From positions 1 to 13,467 of the forward strand of contig CAZCZY010000016.1 of NCBI GenBank assembly GCA_964503525.1: a stretch of DNA of 13,467 nucleotides, given 5' to 3'. The notes beneath the pieces were generated by a model. The model did no database searches. It was not told the DNA's origin and was given only the letters and a program-made list of their open reading frames with translations. Position 1 is the first letter of the stretch. Each line of letters opens with the position of its first letter. A program made the translations under genes and the position numbers. Positions 6,513-12,625 of the stretch are shown here, piece after piece. This DNA is from CAZCZY01 sp964503525 (GTDB lineage Bacteria > Patescibacteriota > JAUYIX01).

Positions 6513-7139
6513 ATGGAACAAACACCGCTCACTCAATTAGACACGCTACGTTCGCAATTGGAAGCGCTTTTGTTTGCAGCTGGCCGCCCACTCAACTTGC
6601 ATCAACTTGCGAGACTGACGAGCGCGTCACCAAAAGCAATCGACGCGGCGCTCAAAGAACTCATCACTGAATACGCGCACAACAACAGAGGCCTTGCCAT
6701 CGTGCAACAGGACGACAAATTTCAAATGGTTACTAATCCCAAGCACGGCGCGGTGGTTGAGCAGTTTGTAAAGGAAGAATTCACGGGGCCACTCAGCCGT
6801 GCTGCGATGGAGACACTCGCGATTGTCGCGTACCGCGGGCCCATTCCAAAGCCACAAATCGATGCGGTGCGTGGCGTAAACTCCGCCATTATGTTGCGGA
6901 CACTCCTCATCCGTGGTCTAGTCGAACGCCGTCGTAGTCGCACTGACGCCCGCACCTTTGAATACAGTCTCTCGTTTGATTTCTTGCGGCATTTAGGTAT
7001 TGGTTCGCTTAAGGATTTGCCAAAATTTGAAGAATTGCACAACAACCAAGTAATGGAGCGTTTTGCGAACACCGAGGCGAGTGCTAGCATGGCCGCCAAG
7101 AGCATGTCAGACCCCATGTCAGAAAACAAAGATGCCTGA
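6513..7139 (+). CDS. scpB: Segregation and condensation protein B (ScpB)
   Basis: 208 residues containing the two winged-helix domains of ScpB, the dimeric subunit that binds the ScpA linker in the Smc condensin. Domain 1 starts with QLEALLFAAGRPLNLHQLARL (the typical ScpB opening). Domain 2 carries SRAAMETLAIVAYRGPIPKPQ and IDAVRGVNS, followed by LIRGLVERRR and a Phe/Tyr-rich strand leading to SFDFLRHLGIGSLKDLP, all well-conserved family stretches. The last 30 residues are Met/Ser-rich and poorly ordered. They overlap the start of the next gene by 8 nt, pointing to translational coupling. Confidence 0.96.
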   Translation: MEQTPLTQLDTLRSQLEALLFAAGRPLNLHQLARLTSASPKAIDAALKELITEYAHNNRGLAIVQQDDKFQMVTNPKHGAVVEQFVKEEFTGPLSRAAMETLAIVAYRGPIPKPQIDAVRGVNSAIMLRTLLIRGLVERRRSRTDARTFEYSLSFDFLRHLGIGSLKDLPKFEELHNNQVMERFANTEASASMAAKSMSDPMSENKDA

Positions 7140-8013
7140 AGCTTGGCAAACACCGCCTCAATATCAAGCGCCCTATTTTGATCCGTCAGCCGGGTCGAGC
7201 GGACCGGTTCCACCTGCGCCATATTTTCAAACGCCTCAAAAAAAACGGGGCGGTTTTTGGAAAGTTGCAACCGGAGTAGTGATCGCGGGAGTTGCAGTAC
7301 TTGTAATTTGGACAGTCGTAACGCGTCGACCTGGTAGTGAGACGGTTCCCGCAACGGTACTTTCTACTACCGATGAAAATCTATCGACGGACATTGGTGA
7401 CGAACAAGCTGACCCCGACGGCGACAAGCTCACTAACGCCGACGAAAAAAAATACAACACTAATCCATCTGACCCTGATACCGACAAAGACGGCTTTAAT
7501 GACGGACAAGAAGTTGCAAGTGGCTACAATCCCAATGGTTCGGGCCGACTCTCTCTTGAGGCGCCGACCGATTCTCCGATAACGACCGATCCCAACCGGC
7601 AAACGCTCGTAAATACTCCGGAGCTCACCGGCACTCCGCTCGCGACGGTTTTTTCTGGCAAGGGTTCGTTTAGTTGTCAGGTGACCGGCGGCACAGTCGA
7701 GCAAAATACTGTCACGGTTAAAGTTAAAGACGGCAAAGTGCGGCAGGAGACGCCGGTCAATGGCTCGACCCTAGTATTTATTATTGTCGGACGCGATTTT
7801 TACATGAACGGATTTGAAGGCGCCAAATATATGAAGCTCGAATTTGATGTCACGACCGGCATTGCGACGGGAGAAGGCGCGCGCGTCAAAAACGGTATTT
7901 TTGCGAGCGAGCCTTTGATTCTGGCATCCGACCCCAGCAAAGTCGCTTGTGAGCAAGTTGCAATTGCCGACAAGGAATATGAAGTAAGCGCGGACCAACT
8001 CGTTAGTCCCTAG
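7132..8013 (+). CDS. Single-pass membrane protein with acidic calcium-binding-type repeats
   Basis: 293 residues, function not recognised. Layout: a Pro/Tyr/Gln-rich cytoplasmic segment (1-36), a KKRGG basic stop and one membrane helix (about 43-64), a Ser/Thr linker, then two Asp-rich loops, DPDGDKLTNADE (94-105) and DPDTDKDGFNDGQE (114-127), of thrombospondin type-3 or EF-hand-like calcium-binding pattern. After another Pro/Thr linker comes a beta-rich extracellular domain (about 175-290) with two Cys (FSCQV and VACEQ) that could form a disulfide. The frame is open back to 7063, but those codons lie inside scpB and read as Arg/Pro-rich nonsense. ATG 7132, overlapping scpB by 8 nt, is the sensible start. 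The position between scpB and a D,D-carboxypeptidase suggests a cell-envelope role (inference). Confidence 0.8.
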   Translation: MPEAWQTPPQYQAPYFDPSAGSSGPVPPAPYFQTPQKKRGGFWKVATGVVIAGVAVLVIWTVVTRRPGSETVPATVLSTTDENLSTDIGDEQADPDGDKLTNADEKKYNTNPSDPDTDKDGFNDGQEVASGYNPNGSGRLSLEAPTDSPITTDPNRQTLVNTPELTGTPLATVFSGKGSFSCQVTGGTVEQNTVTVKVKDGKVRQETPVNGSTLVFIIVGRDFYMNGFEGAKYMKLEFDVTTGIATGEGARVKNGIFASEPLILASDPSKVACEQVAIADKEYEVSADQLVSP

Positions 8014-8031
8014 GCCGTTGGGTACATAAGT

Positions 8032-9033
8032 ATGTTTGAGCAATTCTTAATCATCGTTAACTTGTTGGCGCAGGACGTTCGCTTACCGTTAGGTTTAAAC
8101 GAACCACTAATCCACGCTACAGAAAAATTTGCGGCTAAACCTGCATTGCCCGTCATACTTGCAAGTCTTGAGACCGGCAGTGTGGGTCAAGCGGCATCGC
8201 TGCCACTGGCTGACGACGAATTAGAAGAAGAAAATGAAGTGGCAATTGCTGCCGAGCGAATGATTTTAATGGATGCTACTTCTGCCAAGGTCTTATTAGA
8301 AAAAAATTCTGACGAACCTGCTGCCATGGCGAGCATTGCCAAGTTGATGACAGCACTGGTTGTTTTGGACGAAGCGGAAGATCTCGATCAGGTACTCACC
8401 GTCCCAAGTGAGGTGGCCAAATTAGATCCTGAGGGAACCGCTGCCGGCTTAATTGTTGGCGATAAATTGACCGTGTATGTGTTGCTGCAAGCTTTGCTCG
8501 TGGGTTCGGCCAATGATGCGGCGGTGACTCTCGCGAACGGTTTGGCTGGCAGCGAAAAAGCATTTGTCAAAAAAATGAATCAACGCGCTAAGGAATTAGG
8601 GTTGGCTGATACGACGTTTGCTAATTCCTCGGGCTTGGATGCCAAAGAAAATATTTCTACAGCGCGTGATCTGGCATTTTTGTTGCTGGAAGCACAAAAG
8701 CAACCGCTGGTCCGTGAATTTTCTACGCTGCGTCGCGCAACGATAGAGTCAGAAAAAGGCACGACCTACGTTGTCGCCGCGACCGACAAACTGCTAGAAG
8801 ATGCGGATGTGCGTGTTGTGGCCGCAAAAACCGGGCACACCGATCTTGCAGGTTCGTCCATTGTGGTGGAGGCGCTCGAGAACGGCCATCATCTGATCGC
8901 GGTATTGCTCGACAGCCCCGACCGTTTTGGCGAAGCAGAAAAATTGCTCAACTATGGGTTTTCAACTTTTGTATGGCCAACCGGTACTGGCACAAACTTT
9001 GCTGATGATGCTCAAGTGAACTTCGGTGGCTAA
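8032..9033 (+). CDS. dacA: D-alanyl-D-alanine carboxypeptidase, peptidase S11 (PBP5/DacA-like)
   Basis: 333 residues. Removes the terminal D-Ala from peptidoglycan pentapeptides outside the membrane. All three penicillin-binding motifs are in order: SxxK as SIAK (Ser101, Lys104), SxN as SAN (159-161) and KTG (266-268). The FANSSGLD segment of S11 enzymes is also present. The C-terminal beta domain and amphipathic membrane helix of PBP5 are absent; the protein ends about 65 residues after KTG. The N-terminus has only a weak hydrophobic stretch (FLIIVNLLA) with no preceding positive charge, followed by about 60 acidic and Ala/Leu-rich residues, so export is less obvious than usual. It begins 18 nt after the calcium-repeat gene and overlaps mraY by 8 nt. 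Subclass (dacA versus dacB/dacF-like S11) is not resolved. Confidence 0.92.
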   Translation: MFEQFLIIVNLLAQDVRLPLGLNEPLIHATEKFAAKPALPVILASLETGSVGQAASLPLADDELEEENEVAIAAERMILMDATSAKVLLEKNSDEPAAMASIAKLMTALVVLDEAEDLDQVLTVPSEVAKLDPEGTAAGLIVGDKLTVYVLLQALLVGSANDAAVTLANGLAGSEKAFVKKMNQRAKELGLADTTFANSSGLDAKENISTARDLAFLLLEAQKQPLVREFSTLRRATIESEKGTTYVVAATDKLLEDADVRVVAAKTGHTDLAGSSIVVEALENGHHLIAVLLDSPDRFGEAEKLLNYGFSTFVWPTGTGTNFADDAQVNFGG

Positions 9034-10096
9034 TTCACTCGTCTCACAATTAATCGACATTGTTAGTCTCGGCACCATCGCCTTTGTGGTGGCCTTTGCC
9101 GCGACGCCCTTGCTGACGTATTTTTTGTATCGCTGGAAGCTCGGCAAACAAATTCGTAACGAAAAAACCCCCGTTTTTACCAAATTGCATGCCAAAAAAA
9201 CGGGGACGCCCAATGGCGGCGGTGTTTTGATCTGGGGGACGGTGCTTGTGCTGGCGTTTTTGTTTTTCCTATTAGGGCCAGTTTTAAAGATCGATTTTAT
9301 TACTGAGCATCTAAACTTTTTGACCCGTGAAGAAACCTGGCTGCCCCTGGGTGTGCTGGTCCTGACAGCTGCGATTGGCTTAATCGACGACATTCTCAAC
9401 GCCAAGAAAATTGGCCCGGATGGTGGGGGACTCCGCATGCGCTACAAATTGCTCTTGTACACAGTTATCGCTGGTCTTGCCGCGTGGTGGTTTTTCTACA
9501 AACTCGGATTTGACGTTCTGCATGTGCCAGGCATTGGGGATTTCTCGATTGGCTGGTTGTACATCCCGCTATTTATTTTTGTTGCAGTGGCAACTAGTTT
9601 TTCTGTTAATGAGACGGACGGTTTGGACGGACTTGCGGGTGGCGTCATGACTGCTGCATTTATTGCGTTTGGGGTTATCGCATTTGTCCAGGGACGAACA
9701 GAACTCGCCGCGTTTATCGCCGTCCTCGTTGGAGCGCTGCTGGCGTTTTTGTGGTTCAATATTTTTCCAGCGCGCTTTTTTATGGGCGACACCGGCTCTA
9801 TGTCGCTGGGATTTACGCTGGCGGTGGTGGCGTTTTTAACAAACTCAGTTTTGGTGCTCCCGATCATTGGTTTTATTTTGGTGGCAGAATCGGCGAGCGT
9901 CATCATCCAAGTATTTTCAAAAAAAGTTTTTAAGCGAAAGGTTTTTCTTTCTGCACCCATACACCATCACTTTGAGGCCATCGGTTGGCCCGAACCCAAA
10001 GTCGTCATGCGCTTTTGGATTATCGCAGCGATTACTGCCATGGTCGGACTCTTGATTGGTCTCGTTGGCCGGGGAGCGGCAATCTTTATTATTTAG
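9026..10096 (+). CDS. mraY: Phospho-N-acetylmuramoyl-pentapeptide-transferase (MraY)
   Basis: 356-residue polytopic membrane enzyme, about ten hydrophobic segments, making lipid I from UDP-MurNAc-pentapeptide and undecaprenyl phosphate. Signatures: HAKKTGTP (55-62); the catalytic aspartates in GLIDDILNAKK (Asp121-122); NETDGLDGLAGG (Asp198 and Asp201); FMGDTGSMSLG (Asp255); and the APIHHHFEAIGWPEPKV region (His313-315). Two usual positions differ: GTPTMGG is GTPNGGG here, and VNLTDGLDG is VNETDGLDG. Start is GTG 9026: a TGA in this frame at 9017-9019 excludes anything earlier, so the 8-nt overlap with the carboxypeptidase is real. Translational coupling replaces a Shine-Dalgarno. murI follows after 12 nt. 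Confidence 0.97.
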   Translation: MANSLVSQLIDIVSLGTIAFVVAFAATPLLTYFLYRWKLGKQIRNEKTPVFTKLHAKKTGTPNGGGVLIWGTVLVLAFLFFLLGPVLKIDFITEHLNFLTREETWLPLGVLVLTAAIGLIDDILNAKKIGPDGGGLRMRYKLLLYTVIAGLAAWWFFYKLGFDVLHVPGIGDFSIGWLYIPLFIFVAVATSFSVNETDGLDGLAGGVMTAAFIAFGVIAFVQGRTELAAFIAVLVGALLAFLWFNIFPARFFMGDTGSMSLGFTLAVVAFLTNSVLVLPIIGFILVAESASVIIQVFSKKVFKRKVFLSAPIHHHFEAIGWPEPKVVMRFWIIAAITAMVGLLIGLVGRGAAIFII

Positions 10097-10108
10097 GTTG
10101 GCACGCGC

Positions 10109-10885
10109 ATGCTCGGAGTTTTTGATTCCGGCGTGGGAGGGTTGACGGTGGTTCGGGCGATACGAGAAAAGATTCCTGATGCAGGGATCATCTATTTGGG
10201 CGACACGGCGCGCATGCCGTACGGGTCTAAGTCGCCGGAGACAATCATAGAATATTCACGGCAAATTACGGACTGGCTTGTCGCGCACGGTGCCACGCAA
10301 ATTGTAATTGCTTGCCACACAGCGTCTGCCGTTGCGGCTGACATAGTACGCAAATCATTGGGACAAAAAAATATTCCTGTTTTTGATGTCGTCCAAGCGG
10401 GACTAGACGAGGCCTTAGAAAAAACGCGCGGTAAAATTGGTGTCATTGGCACACGCGGAACAATTTCGTCGGGTGCTCACAAGAAATATCTGCTCGAAAA
10501 AGATCCGGACGTGCACGTGTCCACCGCGGCATGTCCGTTATTGGCGCCACTAGTTGAAGAAGGTTTTTCTGATCGTCCAGAATCAGAAAGTATTTTGCGG
10601 TATTACGTAACGCCGCTGGTCGATAAAAAAATTGACACTCTTGTACTCGCCTGTACACACTACCCCTTACTACGCTTGCATATAGAAAAAATTATGCCAG
10701 ACGTGACCATCGTGGATCCGGCCGATTGCCTAGCCGATAGCCTCGCAAAAAAAAATGGGCAGCAGGGCGTCACGTCTGGTTCGCTACAACTCTTTTTTAC
10801 CGATGAGTCAGCACAACTGCCCCAACTAATCCAAAAGATTATTGGTCAAAGCCTTAATTATCAGGTTGAAAAATTATCGGGTTGA
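10109..10885 (+). CDS. murI: Glutamate racemase (MurI)
   Basis: 258 residues, normal length. Interconverts L- and D-glutamate through two catalytic cysteines and supplies D-Glu for MurD. Asp6-Ser7 (FDSGVGGLTV), YLGDTARMPYGS, Cys69 (IACHTASA) and Cys182-Thr-His (LACTHYPLL) are all in place. Two departures from the family are seen. The Asn after the first catalytic Cys (usual ACNTAS) is His70. The usual GV..PG segment reads FDVVQAGLDEAL. Both line the substrate pocket in known structures, so activity or substrate preference could differ. It follows mraY by 12 nt, probably in the same transcript. The start at ATG 10109 is fixed by the family's immediate (M)xGVFDSG start. Confidence 0.94.
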   Translation: MLGVFDSGVGGLTVVRAIREKIPDAGIIYLGDTARMPYGSKSPETIIEYSRQITDWLVAHGATQIVIACHTASAVAADIVRKSLGQKNIPVFDVVQAGLDEALEKTRGKIGVIGTRGTISSGAHKKYLLEKDPDVHVSTAACPLLAPLVEEGFSDRPESESILRYYVTPLVDKKIDTLVLACTHYPLLRLHIEKIMPDVTIVDPADCLADSLAKKNGQQGVTSGSLQLFFTDESAQLPQLIQKIIGQSLNYQVEKLSG

Positions 10886-10946
10886 GTTTGAGCTCAAAGT
10901 GTTACACACTATTGGCATATGCCTAAACTCAGTTTGGGCTTAAACT
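10883..10946 (+). promoter_or_regulatory. Alternating AGTTT/AAACT pairing segments between murI and the D-acylase gene
   Basis: Four segments can pair in mutually exclusive ways. TGAGTTT (10883-10889, overlapping the murI stop) matches AAACTCA (10925-10931). CCTAAACT (10922-10929) matches AGTTTGGG (10931-10938) with one wobble. AGTTT (10931-10935) matches AAACT (10942-10946). Between them lie the perfect palindromes TTTGAGCTCAAA (10887-10898) and GGCATATGCC (10914-10923). This could be an attenuator-like leader, a protein operator or a terminator region. No T-run follows any hairpin. Confidence 0.35.
10887..10898. repeat. Perfect 12-bp palindrome TTTGAGCTCAAA
   Basis: Starts 1 nt after the murI stop codon. 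It could be a dimeric-regulator site or the first hairpin of the spacer structure. A second perfect palindrome, GGCATATGCC, lies at 10914-10923. Confidence 0.4.
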
Positions 10947-10967
10947 AAAGGTTAACGCGAACTTCCC

Positions 10968-12557
10968 GTGGCAATTCCATCACCAAAAGAGATTATCATC
11001 AAGAATGGCACGCTCGTGGACGGCAGCGGCGCACCGCGCGTACAACAGGATCTGTACATCCGCGGCGATGTTATCGAGGGTGTTGGTGACTTTAAGAACC
11101 GTAACGCAGAGCTTGTCATTGATGCGACCGGCAAATTTGTCACGCCGGGTTTTATCGACATCCAATCGCACTCGGATGCGTATTGGACCCTCTTTACGAT
11201 TCCCAATCAAGACTCTCTGGTCGAACAGGGCATCACTTCGATTATCATGGGCAATTGTGGCTCATCGATTGCACCACTGGTCGAACCCGATGCCATCAAG
11301 TCAATCCAAAAGTGGGCAGACATATCTGAAGTGCAACTCAATTGGTTGACACTTACCGAGCTGTATAAAGTTTTGGAACAACGTGGTGTTCCGCTTAATG
11401 TTGGTACGCTCATCGGACACAGCACCGTGCGGCGTGGTTTGTTGCGGGAGGAAGTTCGCGACATGACGACAGAAGAGATGGCACAGTTTAAAAAAATTGT
11501 TGATGATGCGTTGAATGAGGGCGCCTTTGGTATTTCGTTTGGGCTGGCGTATTCGCATGCAAATTTTACGTCGTTGCAAGAGTTGATCGAAGTGTCGCGC
11601 ATGGTGCAGGGGAGTGGTGGCTATGTCGCTTTTCATTTGCGGTACGACGACGAACGCTTTGATCAAGGAATTTCTGAGGTGATTGAAGTTGGGCGGCAGG
11701 CAGGGGTACCGGTGCATATTTCGCACTTGCGAGCGAACGGTCGAGCGGCATGGCCAAAATTACCGGCGGCGATTCAGCTGATCGAGCAAGCCGTGCAGGG
11801 TGGCGTCGATGTGAGTTTTAATTTGTATCCCTACAATGTGACCCTGGGCACGCTGCACAATTATTTGCCGAGTTGGTTTACACGCGGCGGCAAAAGCAAA
11901 ATGATTGAGCGCATTAAGAACGAGCGGTTGCGCACCCGCGTGATTGAAGAAATGCGCCGACAGCCCTATGGGTACGCCAATATGTTGATTGCACAGGCAC
12001 CTTCCAATCGCGCGCTGGCCGGAAAAACGATTAACGAAATGGCGCTCGGGAGCGGCTTGTCCGTCGAGGAAACTGTTTTGAATACTTTGATCGCCGCTAA
12101 CGGGCAAGTGATTGTTATGGATGCGACGGTGAGCGAGGAACATGTACGGCAGTTGATGGCCCACCCTTTGTCCGTTATCGGGACTGACGCCGCCGGATAT
12201 GATTTGCGCTATCACGGAGAACTGGTGCACCCGCGCAGTTTTGGTAGCTATCCACGCGTGATTGCAAAATATGTTCGGGATGAAAAATTATTATCGTTTG
12301 AGGCGGCGATCAATAAAATGACTGGAGCACCCGGCAAGAGACTTGGTATGCGACGTCGCGGACTCATAAAGCCAAACTATTTTGCGGACGTCGTGGTGAT
12401 CGACCCGGCGACAATTCAAGATCAGGCGTCGACGGATCATCCATTCCGCTATCCAATCGGCATTGAGCACGTGCTTGTCAACGGCAAGATCGTGCACGGG
12501 CCATTTAAGCAGGCTAACCCTATGGCCGGCTACATTTTGCGGCGAACGCAAACGTAG
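10968..12557 (+). CDS. N-acyl-D-amino-acid deacylase (D-aminoacylase), amidohydrolase superfamily
   Basis: 529 residues. Family members cleave N-acyl groups from D-amino acids, including N-acyl-D-glutamate. A small beta domain (IIIKNGTLVDGSG, then VIDATGKFVTPGFID) leads into the TIM barrel. Zinc-site candidates are Cys97 in MGNCGSSIAPL, His223 in FHLRYDDE, His253 in HISHLRANG and catalytic Asp407 in GTDAAG; HPRSFGSYPRV and the C-terminal beta strands (ADVVVIDP, HVLVNGKIV) are typical. The usual HxH after FID is QSH here (Gln66, His68), so one ligand of the weaker metal site is replaced. Start GTG 10968 is forced: TAA at 10953-10955 in the same frame and no other start codon between. It sits 82 nt after murI and 68 nt before murD, suggesting D-amino-acid salvage for the cell wall (inference). 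Confidence 0.9.
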   Translation: MAIPSPKEIIIKNGTLVDGSGAPRVQQDLYIRGDVIEGVGDFKNRNAELVIDATGKFVTPGFIDIQSHSDAYWTLFTIPNQDSLVEQGITSIIMGNCGSSIAPLVEPDAIKSIQKWADISEVQLNWLTLTELYKVLEQRGVPLNVGTLIGHSTVRRGLLREEVRDMTTEEMAQFKKIVDDALNEGAFGISFGLAYSHANFTSLQELIEVSRMVQGSGGYVAFHLRYDDERFDQGISEVIEVGRQAGVPVHISHLRANGRAAWPKLPAAIQLIEQAVQGGVDVSFNLYPYNVTLGTLHNYLPSWFTRGGKSKMIERIKNERLRTRVIEEMRRQPYGYANMLIAQAPSNRALAGKTINEMALGSGLSVEETVLNTLIAANGQVIVMDATVSEEHVRQLMAHPLSVIGTDAAGYDLRYHGELVHPRSFGSYPRVIAKYVRDEKLLSFEAAINKMTGAPGKRLGMRRRGLIKPNYFADVVVIDPATIQDQASTDHPFRYPIGIEHVLVNGKIVHGPFKQANPMAGYILRRTQT

Positions 12558-12625
12558 TCATCAACTAATACAGAGTATCTATTACGGCGCTTTTTTCTTT
12601 TGGCACTTTTAGGTAGGCTTGAGGA

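Noticed and set aside
7063..7131. Extended N-terminus of the calcium-repeat protein inside scpB
   Set aside because: It would overlap 77 nt of conserved-frame scpB and codes for an Arg/Pro/Cys-rich stretch typical of a wrong frame; ATG 7132 fits the common 8-nt overlap.
6722..7354. Long reverse-strand open frame (210 codons) opposite scpB
   Set aside because: Opposite a well-conserved ScpB; composition Arg/Ser-rich, no domain. Shadow frame.
10912..10917. TTGGCA as a -35 box for the D-acylase gene
   Set aside because: The nearest -10-like hexamer (TAAACT at 10941) is 23 nt away, too far for a standard promoter; TTGGCA is part of a palindrome instead.
12560..12572. 13-mer ATCAACTAATACA shared with 5040-5052
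   Set aside because: About one shared 13-mer is expected by chance in a window of this size; only its intergenic position in both cases is suggestive.
12591..12600. T-rich tract before murD as a terminator of the D-acylase gene
   Set aside because: No stable hairpin stands directly before the T-run; only a weak ATAC/GTAT pairing nearby.
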